Shown: positions 33,100-45,117 of the stretch, one piece after another
Numbering within the stretch: the stretch's first letter is position 1
Layout of the letters: each line of letters starts with the position of its first letter
DNA from: Aquanectria penicillioides
Taxonomy: Eukaryota; Ascomycota; Sordariomycetes; Hypocreales; Nectriaceae
Direction of reading: 5' to 3'
Assembly: GCA_003415625.1 (NCBI GenBank)
Contig: PYIU01000003.1
Span: 6,510,001-6,574,000 of the forward strand
DNA length: 64,000 nucleotides
Translations under genes and position numbers: made by a program
Notes under the pieces: model-generated
What the model was told of the DNA's origin: nothing
Database searches by the model: none
Seen by the model: only the letters and a program-made list of their open reading frames with translations

Positions 33100-34069
33100 T
33101 CAAACGGAATCCCTTCCTGACGCGGAATTCTCGGGAATATCGATCATTCCGTCTGTTTCAGTGACCTTGCGACGAGCCCCATGCTTTCCCAGATAGTGGC
33201 TGGGGTGATAAATGCAGAAGATGGCAATAGCACCGATCATTGGCAAGCATTCGAAGACCCAGAAGAGCCACTCAGTGCGGAAAGCATACCCGTTCATTCC
33301 TTCAGCAAACTCGCAAACACGATATACACATCGAATCTGATCAAAGTCAATACTTGGCCAACTCGGCAAATAAAGAGAACTTACCATGATCAAGGCACTG
33401 GAAATGTACACGGAACGAACGACCATTTTCCAACCCTTCGGTGCATTGTGCGCCGCCGACCGGCAGCCGAGGACGTGGAACCGACGGAAGACGGAAAGGA
33501 AAAGCGAAAATGCGACGAGCTGAAAGATCAAGCCTCCTATCATGATATTTCGACCAATCTTTTCCCCATTTCCTTGCCAATTATCCGCGCTTGCAATGGA
33601 GGAACCGCTACCCTGGACAAGAAAGGCGACTACATCGCAACCAACGAAAATGGGGGTAAGCCGTCGTCCGGGTATTCCAAGGATTCGATGCTTCGTTGAG
33701 GGTAGAACGGCGAGAATTAGTCGGCTGATAAGCAGGTAGTTTCCTGCAGCGATGAAGATCGGGGCGAGGACGGTGAAAGTGAGGGTCAGGATAAAGGGGG
33801 TCTAGGCTACGTTAGATTTGCATATGGCACGGAAGCGAGAAAGACGACTGAATTACCAATTCTTTCTGGTTTTTGGCCGAATAAGTGCGAAGGATGTAGG
33901 CCGCAACTTCAACGGAAGCACCAATAGGAACCACGATGAAATACCAAGCTCGATATTTGACGAGGGTCAAGTAGGAGATTATAAGGAAGATGAGACCATA
34001 AAACACCGTTCCAATGACGGCAAGAGCCAGGGATGGGCTGTACATCCACACAGAGTCAGAATCGGCCAT
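33100..34069 (-). CDS. RTA1-like membrane protein (lipid-translocating exporter family)
   Basis: Exons, right to left, are 34069-33857, 33801-33385 and 33336-33100. They sum to 867 nt and give 288 residues. Hydrophobic segments consistent with seven membrane passes alternate with short loops: SLALAVIGTVFYGLIFLI, YFIVVPIGASVEVAAYIL, FILTLTFTVLAPIFIAAG, FVGCDVVAFLVQGSG with GG further on, LIFQLVAFSLFLSVF, a segment after CVYRVCEF, and LFWVFECLPMIGAIAIF. The GGNY-like AAGNYLLISRL and RVCEF blocks mark the RTA1/RSB1 family, linked to resistance to 7-aminocholesterol or sphingoid bases. Intron 2 is 48 nt and in frame, so retaining it adds 16 residues; splicing is preferred because it restores the family RCVYRVCEF junction. 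The C-terminal tail is cytoplasmic and polar. It is the convergent neighbour of the Zn2Cys6 gene. Confidence 0.92.
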
Positions 34070-36800
34070 TATGAAGGTAGGGGAAAAAAAAAGAATGAGT
34101 AGAAATGATTTGAAGTGCTCTTGTTCTAGAAGACTTGGATCGTCCTGATTACTACATTTCTCGATCATCTATTTGAATCTGGTCGCCATCTATATACGAA
34201 CCCCGAAATCTAAAGCCATGCATCTCGTCGCATCGAAACCGAGAACCACGCATGCCGTGTCTGAAGTTATTCGCAGCCGTTGCGCCAAGATTAAACTAAA
34301 GCTTAGCCACTGCAAATCATTGGTGACAGTCGGCGGGAGTAGTCCGGCTCTTACTGGCGATGCGTTGCGCGTCCTTGCAGTTTGAAAGCGATGAATCCGA
34401 GGAGCCAATCAGGGCTAGCTATGGATGCGGAGTTCAGCAAGAGAACGATGAACAAGGCGTTTTAAGCTTGAGTAGGCTTATTTCTGATTAGAGATGGGTT
34501 TAAGATGACGATGAAGATCAATTAGGTTGAATGTACAAGAACCGAGATTCAATATTGAGTCCGTATCGACAGCAGCGAATAGTATTAGGCAAACTCGTGA
34601 GAACATGATGATTGGTTTGCGTTGAAATAGCAACGTGCGACATCATTTCTGACTACATGGGGATAGGCTCAGCACTAGGCTCAGCATCACTGCCGCCCTA
34701 TGCCCTATCGACTATCAGCATGCAATCGCCATTTGGATCTCAAAAGTATGACGAGATCTTTAATCAGCAAATTGCTGGTTGTAACCATCGCCTTGCTAAC
34801 GTCATTCGGGGTTCACGTATGAGCCATGACTTGATGGCAACTCCTGGTCTTAGCTGAAAACCTGCTCGAGGCGGGAGCATGTGAAAGATGGCCTGAAAAA
34901 CCTGCCCAAGGTGTCATGGACAGCACGTCATGAACCCCTTGAACCCTCCTGTTCCAGCTGCATCATGGAACAAACGAAACTCAAACAGGTGAGCCGAGGA
35001 TGAAGCATGCTGCATACGACAAAACCTCACGCGGTGAAGTTATTCATATGGGCGAGACACTCACCGTTCGATGTTCTAAGTCGACTTGCTCACCGCGAGG
35101 TCAGAAGACACATGACAGCGCTGGAGCGTCGCAACAACGCAAACTGAATGCTTGTGATGGCCCCTAAAACACTCCCCCCTCCTTCCCATCTGTAATCTGC
35201 TAGAAATCCTCGTGGCAATTCCAGGAGCGGCAGAATGGGGGTGGTGTATGCCCACGCTCGTGAGTGCTCAGACCCTGACTCAAGGGGGCTCCCAGACATT
35301 CTGGCACGGTTGCCTCGTGCAGCGCGGGACACGGAAGTTGTGTCAATTGAGGCAGCTGATTGGGATCTGTGTCGCGGGGACTGGCTGGGGGTGTCATGGT
35401 ATTGAAGGTGCATGGAAGCGTGACCAAAAGCTGGGGTCACGGCTCTGCACGGGGAGCAGGCGACTGGCAAGGCAACACAACAATGGTCACTTAGAAAGGC
35501 AATGATACATTGGGGGGTAAAGAAGGGGATTTTTTATTTATTAATTAATTTTTTTTTTAAAAAAAAAAGAAAATATTCAGCAAACAAGAGTGACTGTAGA
35601 TCAATAAGAAACAAAAAAGAAAATAATAAGGGAGGACAACATCAGGAGGTTTGATCTGTACCCGGGGTAAACGGGCCTAGTGGCGGGGATTGAGACCAAT
35701 AGTGAAGGGTCGATGGCAAGATGACTGCATAGAGCTTGCGTCTCCTCCTCGCGTGAATAAGAAAAGGGCTTCGATACACTTTGGATTTTCGCTCCCATGT
35801 GAAAGAAGCTGACCTCACTCGCAGCTCGCGCTCGCGCTCACCTGTTCACCTCGCGTCTGACTGGCATCGCCCTCCGTTCGTCTTCCCCGACTGGTTCCCA
35901 GGGGGGCGGACTCTGACCGGGCAGCCTTGGTGCGGCGGTGCGGACTTACAAGGACCCTGTTTTCGTAAGTCCACGGCGGTGCGCTGGCTGCACTGCCACT
36001 TGGACCGTTACGCAGACCCCAGGTCAGCGCTGGAAGAAACGGTCAGGGCCTGAGGGCTGAATGAGGCCGCAAAGTCACTCCTTCACCGATGGTTTGGGAG
36101 GTGGTTTTGACGGAGAGGTCGTGAGTGGAGCGCCACTACGCGCAGCCTCAAGGAAGGGGAGGTAGGGGAGGGGGAGAGGACGAGGAGGACCGGTATGAGA
36201 AGCATGAGGAGGGGGGAGGGGAAGTGGATGGCGATACACTTGGATTGCGTTTTGTGTGCATGTGAGTGAGTCAAGGCTGGTGGGCTATATGCATGTATGT
36301 CCCCGTGTTCTGTGGGTTCCCGCGGGCTGAGAATCATGAGGAATGAGTGAAAGTGGCGGTAAATGGGATGATTTTGGGGGGGAGTTTAATTAAATTAATT
36401 GATTGGGAGTGAATAATTAATTAATTACTTAATTCATCTTTCATTTTTCTCCCTCCCTCCGTGCCCCAAGACGGTGATCGTGAAGAGGGAAGCTAAAGAA
36501 GACGTTTTGTCGATATATTGTGTGCAGAACCGAGTTGGGATGAACCATACACGAGGACCCCCACTGTGGATGAAAATACGGATACAAACGGAGGATTTTC
36601 TGGGATGAATTAGAACGATTTCAAGGGGGAAGAACTAGTAAGAATATTGATAGTGTATCTTGGAGATAAAGAAGCAGAAATAAATAAAAGGAAAAAAAAA
36701 AGAAACAACAATAATAATAAATTAAATCCCGAGGGGCTGAATATTATTATTTTATTTTTATTTTATTCTCCGTTCTCAGAACTGATATCGTCCCGTCAGT

Positions 36801-36824
36801 GGTGGTGGTGGTGGTGGTGGTGGT
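36801..36824. repeat. (GGT)8 microsatellite
   Basis: Eight uninterrupted GGT units in non-coding DNA beside an AT-rich island. Confidence 0.85.
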
Positions 36825-37111
36825 ACGGTACGTATTGATTTTTATTTTCCGTTTATCTCAGCCACGTCTACGTCCCGCCCGTGTCCATGTCCATTGTCCA
36901 CGTCCTCGTCCACATGCTCGTCCACGTCCCCCCATTTACATCTGCGTCTACCTCATTCCCGACGCCAAGTACCTCCAACGAGGCATGCACATGGGGTAAA
37001 ACAGAAACAAGGCTTTTTGTATCTGCTTGCCGCGTGTTTTCGGGGAAGCACTCACCCGAGCCGGGTTCCCGGGCTCACCGCCCGCGAGACCTCCTCCCCC
37101 TCGCAAGCGTG

Positions 37112-37165
37112 GGCTGGAGGGCTTGAGGGCTTGAGGGTTTGAGGGGCTCAAGGGCCCAAGGGCTG
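37112..37165. repeat. Degenerate GGGCTTGA tandem repeat
   Basis: Adjacent variants of GGGCTTGA (ggcttgag, ggcttgag, ggtttgag, gggctcaa, gggcccaa, gggctggc) form a short degenerating minisatellite. Confidence 0.6.
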
Positions 37166-37350
37166 GCAGGATGAGTGCTGTAGCGCGGTGTCGAGGCGTC
37201 ATCGAGGCTCTACTCTTCGTCCTTGTCCTTGTTTCCCAGCGGCTCGGGGGGTGTGCGTGGGTGAGGTCATCTGCTCGGAGAGTGATGAGCTGGCATCCCA
37301 CCCTCCCACCATCTCGACGCTGGGCCTCTTGTGCGACAACAAACTACCAA

Positions 37351-37387
37351 TGTGTATGTATGTGTGTATGTGTGTATGTGTGTATGT

Positions 37388-37427
<40 letters not shown>

Positions 37428-37432
37428 GTGTA
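37351..37432. repeat. (TG/TATG)n compound microsatellite
   Basis: About 80 bp of mixed GT and GTAT units. Open frames through it encode only Cys-Val or Thr-His repeats and are not genes. Confidence 0.9.
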
Positions 37433-40400
37433 CACCATGTAATGTATCACATCCCAACCCGTCGCAAAAGACAACCGCCCACACTGCCCCCCAAAGGGCC
37501 TTCACACCCCTTTGGTCCGCTGCCCACCACACCACTCTCGCTCTCTCCCACCACCCAGCACGGTAAAAGGCTGCTCTCCCCCCATCTTTTAAGCCCTTCA
37601 CCCCAACTCCTTCAACCCTGAACCCTTCCACACCTTAAATTCCGGTGGCCTTTGTCGCATCTGCTGGTTGCCCGCCTATCAGGGTCCGACCACCAGGGCC
37701 CTCCCGCCCTGCCCACGCAATTCGTCGATGACCCGATGGCACCTGGCACCCGCGACTTGGTGATCGAGGTTACAGGGGCAGCTTCGAGGAGGGCACCACG
37801 GCATTACGGTGAATGAAGCGGCTGCCCATCCCATGGACTGCCGGCTTGGTGGCTTTGGTGAATGGACCTTGGCGTCGCCTTTCAATGTAAATCTCATGCA
37901 CGGCTATTCGTTGTCCTGCCTGTTGGCGTTCGGGGTTGAAATTATCACCCGTCACGTTGGGTCCTTCTCTATCCTCGTTTTTCCTTTACCTCCATTGTTT
38001 TATCTTTTCATCTTTTCTTTTTTTATTATTATTATTATTATTTATTCTCTTTTCCTTTTTCTCTCCCTTTCCTTTCTTATTCTGCCCACGTCATGTGCCC
38101 CCAACTCTCCCCCTTTGGGTTGGCCCCCCCCTGGTGCAACTTGAACGGCCAATATCTTCACGTCTTTTGCCGTCTCTTCATTGTTCACCAGACCTCCCCT
38201 GGATGTTTGCCCAAAGTTGACACCTCACTTATGTGCCACGGCAGCGCCACGGATCTCGTATTGACCAGCGAATAATTCCTTTTCCTCCAATCCTTCACAT
38301 CCCATCACATCCGACCGAAGAATCGGCCCCTTGACCTCCCCCTCCGTCATCCGATCCCATTTCAGGCCGTCATTCTCCATTTAAACATGTCATAATTCCT
38401 GGCATTGTTGGGTATCGTTGGCCATGTCGTCACAGGCACCCTCGGTCGACTTTTCGGGCCTTGTGTTCCTATCACACTGTCAGACGCGCTCTCGGGGCTG
38501 CGACTCGTCAGCCCAGATCCTCAACCTGACCGATACCCCTGCCTGCTAGGCAATCAATGCCATTGTCCACAGCGCCTGTGATAGATCTGGAGGGAGGCCG
38601 CTTTTTGGGGGCGTGTAACCTCCCTCCCCAAAGGTCACCCGGAAAGCCGGGATTCTCGACCGCGTCGGGGTACAATCAAACCTATACTTGGAACCCTTGG
38701 GGATTAACGACCATCTCCTCTCGCCGAACGTACATCAGCCACATCATGTAGCCCAGCCTTTTCAGAGGTACAATTCCCGTGACTCATCAGATCATGGCCC
38801 GTCTTCTCATCCTGCAACTCCCAGCCGCTCCATTTCCATTGGCCGTGATATCGTCTCTACACGGCTGCCCACTGTTTTCCCAAACAGGCGGACCCGTACT
38901 GGCGTTCCCACATCTGCAAGCCAGCACCAAGCACCGAGTCCCTGTCTCATCCCCCCCCGCGGTCCAAGGCTTTCAGGCTCGCCTCAATGCAAGCCTGCTG
39001 CATGACCTGGCTGCATGTCACCCTGGCCTCCACGCGGTTCTGCCTGAGAGAGTGGGAAAACAATGGAGTGACTTGAAGCAAGTGATGATCCTGCCCCTAT
39101 GTGCGTGGAAGGCTCCCCGCTTATCGTGAAGCGTTGAAAGGCAGCCAAAAGACCCACGGGGAGAACTATTAATATGTTTGTGCAGACATGGCCCCGTGAT
39201 TGTTTTAAAGGGGGAGGGATCATCCAGCCGAGGAATCATTTCCGGCTCCCGACGGACCGTACGGCAGTCAACCGCATTGACCGTGTTGGCCGACGTGGTT
39301 GGCCGATGCTGTTAGCCGTCGTAACTCACAGTTTCAAGGTATCTTTTGTTGGGAGAAACAACACTATGCCAACCACCTACGATATCTAAACAACATGAGT
39401 AACGGACTCGCAGTTGTGGCTTCCCTGATGAGGTGCATCTTGTCTCAAACCGGACTTTGTGTACTGTAATGCTTGTAAAATCTTGGCCTAATGCGAGCGA
39501 TCGCCGATTGCATAGAGTTGATGCATCAACCGTTATCAAAACGGTATCTCGTTTGGATGGCTACGGTTTGATATTCTCGGGTCTCGCTAGGGTCGTTGTG
39601 GAAGCAATACGCTTTGGTCATTTTTTAAAGTGGGTTTAGATGTGCGTAGTCAAAATATGAACACTCTTGAAATCTAAGTTATGCTAGGGATGCCTTGTGT
39701 TGTTCGAAAGGAATGGACTCAATCGTTTTGCCTGCCAATTCTGCACCACATCACGGTGTGGTGGTAATTTCTCATCTTGCTATTGATTGAGAATACTGTT
39801 TGGAAATTTTCTGAGGGACGTCCTGTATGCACTTGAGGTGCCTGCATTGTGCATGCACTTTACTAGGTTGGCTCACATTCCATGCTGTTGTCAACCTCTC
39901 CCCACATGCTGTTTGCGTGAAACTTGACTCTCTATGTCCGCTGGCATATCATGCATGATTGAGGGAAGTATGGTGAATTTTCGATGCTGCCGATACTGAA
40001 GCTCGGAATATTGAAACTCCTCGTTGCTAGTAAAAATTGCAAAACCGAGGTGCAGTACCTGATGACAAGGTTTTGACTCACGTACTATGACGCCGACGAT
40101 AAATTGCCAAATTGGTCGCCGCATATGACTCTTAATTCAGAAACCTCTCCAAATTGCAGAGTTAGGTTATGGCACAGATCTCACTCTCCTGGCTTGGTTC
40201 AATAAGCTCGCCAATCGCCTCTCGTTTCTGGTTGGCAGAAGGTGTCTTGGAATGACGAGCTGTGAGTCACCGCACTAATTGAGGCATAGGCCCCAGTTAG
40301 TTCCCGCCTACGTCTGACCACATCGTCAGGTTGGCGGGGCGGGGGCCACTGGCGCCATGAGCCGCAACATCACTTCGCCACAACTTCACTTCAACGTCCA

Positions 40401-40619
40401 AGTTCATCAAAACCATAAAAAAACATCGACTCGGCCGCTCTCCATCGGCTTTTTGGAGAAGAAACCACGCTTAGTTGTACATTCATTGTATTAACACTCT
40501 TCTCGCACCGGCGTTTGGGTTTCCTTTGTCGACGTCCTTGATATACTATCCGGTGCTCAACCCACTCCGTCACCATTCACCAACATATCCAACAAGTCGC
40601 ATCACCAACACCCAACAGG

Positions 40620-42698
40620 ATGATCTCTCTCACGAACCAACCAGACGGCTCGCCACAGACCCGTAAACAGGCTGTGGCTGAGCCGTCTTCCTCTCGGATC
40701 GTTCCAAAGCCTGTACCCCAGTCACAGTCCCAGGATCCCAGGCGCTACCAGCTTGAGCAATTACGTCGACGCTACTCACCCAGAGAGTCCAACGCTCCGA
40801 ATGGGGCGACGTCGATAGTATTCAAGCTGGTTCCCTCAGATCCGGACTTCCCATTTGAGCTGGCACACCTTGAGTGTGATATCCGTGTTCCGCAGGAGTA
40901 TCCGGAGGAAAGGCCGATGCTGCTGGTGAAGAACAAGGATATCCCGAGGGGATTTAGCCTCAACATCGAGAAAGGCTGGGACAGGTTGGCAGAGGAGAAA
41001 CCAGGGCTGACGCTTTTGGCTCTAACTCGCGAGTTGGATAAGAACTTGGAAAAGTTCTTGTCGGAGCAGAAGACCGAGACTGTCAAGCTTGTCAATTTCA
41101 AAGACACAAGACATCTCGAGGCATTAGCTGCCGAGTTGAAGGAGGCTGACACGAAGCCAACCAAACCAGAACACATCCCAAAGATGGCACCGGACCCAAT
41201 TCCATATGTTCCAGAGCCATCGTATTCCAAAGAACAGATTGCGGCTGCAAAGGCCAGGAGGGCTACAGAGGTTCGACAACTGGAGGCACGAATGGGTAGG
41301 ATGCCATTGTATCGTCGGTCACCCGACGGGATCGTATATACCCTACCTGTCGATCCAAAAAGGCGATCTGAGCTCCCGCAAGGTCTGCAGTCAGTGCAGA
41401 GCCTTCATCTCATTATTCCGTTGATCTATCCGCTGCAGAACCTTCGTGTTCAGCTTAACGAAGTTGAACCGAACGATGCAGAGCCGGTCGAGGATCTTTT
41501 CTCGGAAAAAGCAGCAGAGCAGCAGCACATGACACTCATGAGCCATCTGAACTATCTCACCCAGAACCTTCACAAGATGGCTAAGCAGGCACAAGAGCTA
41601 GTTAAGGCTCGAGCCAGAGCCCGAGAGGCCGAGGCAGTAACTGCTGCCTTGCAGGCGCCAACCACTACTCATGATGTTGACGAATCGAATAACACCAAGC
41701 TTTCAGGAGAGAAGAGCCATATCCAGGTTATTCCACGGCCTCCTGAATGGAGCCTAGTTTACACAGAGGGCGACTCAACTGAAGAGGACACTGATCCCGA
41801 AGATGCTGGAGCAGGCGGCGTTTCTCTGAATACAGGAGAACCCGAGACAACCGCTGTCCCTGCAGAAACTCCTGAACGAGGAACTATGATGTCGTTCCCG
41901 TCCATCGAGCTCCATGGAATTGAGATTATACAGGTCGCCGCTCTGAGCATCAGTGTCAAATGTGAACGGTGCAAGACCATCAACGATGTTGGAGGTCTGA
42001 AACCAGACGTTGAGAAGACACTGAGTTGCAAGAAGTGTGCTACGGCAATGGCTGTGACATTTAGAGCCACCCTGGTTCATGAACATTCATCAAGGGCTGG
42101 CTTTTTGGATTTGTCTGGATGCAAAGTGGCAGATATGCTACCGAGTACCTTTGTCCCAACTTGTTCGAGGTGTTCGACGCCAAGTCATGGACTGGTTTCG
42201 GTCCGAGGCGAGACCGTGACGAATGTCTGTCGAGACTGTCATGCCAAATTCACCTTCAAGATTCCAGAAGTCAAGTTCCTCTTGATCACTCCTGGGTCAC
42301 TTCCACCACCCTCTACAGGTCCGCGACGCAAACAAGAGAAGCTGGGCATCCACGCTGGAGAGCCGCTGCCGAAGAAGGGCGCATGCGAGCACTACCGTAA
42401 GTCATACCGGTGGTTCCGTTTCTCTTGCTGCAGCCGTGTACACCCGTGCGACAAGTGTCACGATACCGCCGAGGATCATATAAATGAGTGGGCGAACCGC
42501 ATGATCTGCGGTTGGTGTAGCCGCGAGCAGAACTATGCTGTCGAGGCGTGTACCTTTTGCGGACGCAGTGTTATTGGGCGAAAGGGCAGAGGGTTCTGGG
42601 AGGGCGGAAAGGGAACTAGAGATCAGAGGATGATGAGCAGAAAGGACCCGAGGAAGTACAAGAGGATTGGAGGAAGCCAGGCGGCAAAGAAGGAGTAA
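40620..42698 (+). CDS. RWD-like and CHY zinc-finger protein, single exon
   Basis: 692 residues, no intron. Residues about 40-150 look like an RWD fold, with a PFELAHLECDIRVPQEYPEERP stretch carrying the YPxxxP-type turn. Helical, charged regions follow (KAQAQ/Arg-Ala-rich coiled coil near 310-340), then an acidic linker. Zinc-binding pairs occur at CERCKTIN...CKKC, CSRC and CRDC. The C-terminal CHY domain starts at C589-E-H591 and runs through CCSRVHPCDKCHD, H near WANRMICGWC and CTFCG to about 652, with all expected Cys/His positions visible. CHY domains bind several zincs; in yeast Hot13 and plant/animal Pirh2 they serve mitochondrial import oxidation or ubiquitin ligation. No RING finger follows here, so a ligase role is not indicated. 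The tail is basic. Function in filamentous fungi is unknown. Confidence 0.88.
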   Translation: MISLTNQPDGSPQTRKQAVAEPSSSRIVPKPVPQSQSQDPRRYQLEQLRRRYSPRESNAPNGATSIVFKLVPSDPDFPFELAHLECDIRVPQEYPEERPMLLVKNKDIPRGFSLNIEKGWDRLAEEKPGLTLLALTRELDKNLEKFLSEQKTETVKLVNFKDTRHLEALAAELKEADTKPTKPEHIPKMAPDPIPYVPEPSYSKEQIAAAKARRATEVRQLEARMGRMPLYRRSPDGIVYTLPVDPKRRSELPQGLQSVQSLHLIIPLIYPLQNLRVQLNEVEPNDAEPVEDLFSEKAAEQQHMTLMSHLNYLTQNLHKMAKQAQELVKARARAREAEAVTAALQAPTTTHDVDESNNTKLSGEKSHIQVIPRPPEWSLVYTEGDSTEEDTDPEDAGAGGVSLNTGEPETTAVPAETPERGTMMSFPSIELHGIEIIQVAALSISVKCERCKTINDVGGLKPDVEKTLSCKKCATAMAVTFRATLVHEHSSRAGFLDLSGCKVADMLPSTFVPTCSRCSTPSHGLVSVRGETVTNVCRDCHAKFTFKIPEVKFLLITPGSLPPPSTGPRRKQEKLGIHAGEPLPKKGACEHYRKSYRWFRFSCCSRVHPCDKCHDTAEDHINEWANRMICGWCSREQNYAVEACTFCGRSVIGRKGRGFWEGGKGTRDQRMMSRKDPRKYKRIGGSQAAKKE

Positions 42699-43635
42699 AG
42701 CGAAATGTATTATTGGCGATAGCTTGTGATGAATTGCGAAGTATCACCGCGCGGCGGCTCTTCTTGGTGCTTTTGGTCCCGTTGCACCCCCCCTTGATCG
42801 TGTTTGCAGGGCATCATCTTGGGTATACTTGATGGCCGAGATGGAGTACATGTGAAGCCACAAACTTGCAAGTACCAGTATCGTCGTCGATGCCGATTGA
42901 AGGCGCCGGGCCGTCACATCACAACATTTGTCAAATGTCAAACAGGCAGCGCCCATTTCCGGCCCCCAATCACGTCGGCGATCGGTCGCACTGTCACATC
43001 ACAACTCCCGTCGCGCAGCGCAGCGGCTGCAGCCGCGCCACCAGGCGTCGCAGCCGCTCACTCGCAGCGTCTCTTTGCAACCGCATGACCAGCGCCCAAC
43101 CAGTCACGCACGCGGGGCCACGCTTCCGCTCGCGTTGCCCAGGTCTATTTTGCGCGGGCCGACAAGCAAACACCCAATAAATAGTGTCAGTCGTGTGAAA
43201 CGGTGGCATGTTTATGTTTACGCAGCCGGCCGGGCGTCTAAAAGCACCAGTTGCCCTCCCCCCGACATCGCACATGCGTGTTCTATTCTTGGGCCGAGAA
43301 AGGGGTTGGGTTGGGGGGCTCATTCACAAGGCTGTGGGAGGTCACTTGGGGATCTTTTGAGAGTTTGCATGTTGTGCTACGAAGAAATGTGATGGGAATG
43401 GAGAGAGGAGCTGCAGAGCTGCAGAGTTGGAGGGAGGGTGACGTTTGGCGATTTTTGGTGGCATCATGGGCGGTTGAGTGGGCGGCTAGATGTCAGTCAG
43501 CTGGGCTGTGTTGGGGATTCTCCAGTCTCAGCGTGGGATGCACCGACCTCTCGACATGTTACAATTAATCATCGGATACAACATGCAGAAACGATAATTA
43601 TAATCGTGATGGTTTTTATTTTATTTTACTTTGAT

Positions 43636-43670
43636 TCAATTAAATTAATTAATTAATTAATTAATTAATT
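43636..43670. repeat. (TTAA)n AT-rich island
   Basis: A run of alternating TTAATTAA units within a 90-bp AT-rich block, next to GC-rich DNA. Similar blocks recur through the gene-poor half. Confidence 0.8.
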
Positions 43671-43982
43671 TTCTAAAATAATGGACAAAATAAAACACCA
43701 TGAAATTCGTTATCCACTAATGGACAAGGTATTTCGTATCGTCTTACACACTTATCTATCCTCTCTCCACCTTTGAGCCCCCGTATGACTGCATTGGCAT
43801 CGGCTTTTATCCCCGTAATCCCCTACTAGAAATCTCACAGCTATTTCTAATCCCCGTCAAATATTCACATGTAAACAAATACTGGGGAACCAACGGCCCC
43901 ATCGGAGAATCACGGGAAACTCCCTAGAGTAGAGAAAGAGGAAAAAGGAAAGAAAACAGAGAAAACAGAGAAAACAGAGAAA

Positions 43983-43989
<7 letters not shown>

Positions 43990-44016
<27 letters not shown>

Positions 44017-44035
44017 CCAAAAAAAAAAAAAAAAA
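43990..44035. repeat. (AG)n followed by poly-A
   Basis: An AG dinucleotide run of about 26 bp and then 17 A. Purine-only DNA extends leftward to about 43,930. Confidence 0.85.
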
Positions 44036-44462
44036 CACCTCACACGCCCCCCCTTCCTCCTCCCCACTCCCTCTGTTCCTATCAGGAAGTTATCTCACTG
44101 CTTGCGGAGAAGGATGCGATTTGAGGCTCACCGGGGAAGTGGGCCTACCAAACTCCGGCGGAGGACTGTACCGGGTAAAACTGGTGAGTTTGCCGCTGAT
44201 GCGCGGGGAATGAAGAGGGGAAAAGTGGGCAAATAGGCATCTGGGTGGAAATCCAACGACGGGGAAGCGTGGAAGCGTGGAGGACGGGACTGGGGGTTAA
44301 ATTCTGGCGTGATGGGGACGAAGCCGCTTGGAGGATATGGCTGACCGGTGAGGGGACGGCGACATGGTGTAGGGATGATAGATATCGGGGTGTGGGATCC
44401 GTCGGAAAGTGGGTGGTGGCAAGGACCGCTGCCGTGTTGAGTGTGAGAGAGAGAGCGAGTGT

Positions 44463-44489
44463 GTATGTATGTATGTATGTATGTATGTA
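44463..44489. repeat. (TATG)n microsatellite
   Basis: Nearly seven uninterrupted TATG units in non-coding DNA. Confidence 0.85.
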
Positions 44490-45050
44490 CCATGCCCATG
44501 TGTTCCCGGTATGAATGTACAACGAAAACACCAAGGACCAGGAGAGTCAAGAGAGAGAGAGAGTGTGTGTGTGACGGGACAGGGACGGGACAGGGCTACA
44601 AGGCTTGAGGTCAGAAGGGCCAGAAACGAGGGCCAAGAGCCACGCACGGGCAAGCCTCATCTGGAGGATCGCACAGATACGGAGACCTGATACAGGGCAG
44701 GTCCTAGATGCGGATCCGCCTCACCACAGCAGTCATCAACGCTGTCTCTCGCATGGGACGATGTGTAATCGATGAGGGTATCAACCCGTCACGGGATCCC
44801 ACCCGGACGAACCATTTCCCCAAAATCCCGCTGTGGCGCGTGCTATGCGATGACCGTTTCCCCCTCAATCCTTCGCGACGAGCCTACTATGTGCATGTGC
44901 GGCTATGGAGCACAGGCGGGAGGAGGAGAGAGAGGGAAGAGGAGCTGCAAGATGTGACGGCATCCGCAGCAGGCTGAGAAGCAAGCAGGGCAGGCTAAGG
45001 GGTGCGAGAACATGCAGGCAGGGTCCCCTACAGTACTGCAGATTATGGTA

Positions 45051-45117
45051 GTCAACATACCTAGGTAGGTAGGTAGGTTTAGGTAGGTAGGTAGGTTTAG
45101 GTAGGTAGGTAGTTGAC
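45051..45117. repeat. Tandem AGGTAGGTAGGTAGGTTT repeat flanked by inverted GTCAAC/GTTGAC
   Basis: Two exact copies of the 18-mer AGGTAGGTAGGTAGGTTT (45063-45080 and 45081-45098) and a partial third to 45112. GTCAAC (45051-45056) and GTTGAC (45112-45117) form inverted ends. The left edge repeats the CCTAGGTAGG core of the palindrome at 5193. The units resemble, but are not, the TTAGGG telomere repeat. Confidence 0.75.

Larger units (their letters stand above)
34070..40619. other. 6.5-kb gene-free stretch rich in simple repeats
   Basis: No open frame here shows motifs, codon character or consistent splicing on either strand. The part from about 35,200 to 39,100 is GC-rich with purine or pyrimidine blocks, microsatellites and four AT-rich islands (35,530-35,580; 36,380-36,430; 36,640-36,790; 37,990-38,060). 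The parts at 34,100-35,100 and 39,100-40,600 have ordinary intergenic composition and hold the RTA1 and CHY-protein promoters. A non-coding RNA or decayed repeats are possible but unproven. Confidence 0.55.

Noticed and set aside
33337..33384. Retention of the 48-nt RTA1 intron as coding sequence
   Set aside because: It is in frame and open, but it has a GTAAGT donor and CAG acceptor, and removing it restores the conserved RTA1 block; retention would insert 16 residues within a membrane domain.
37351..37432. Cys-Val and Thr-His repeat proteins suggested by open frames
   Set aside because: These are translations of a GT/GTAT microsatellite.
45051..45117. Telomere or chromosome end
   Set aside because: The units are AGGT/AGGTTT, not TTAGGG, the array is under 70 bp, and ordinary sequence continues on both sides.
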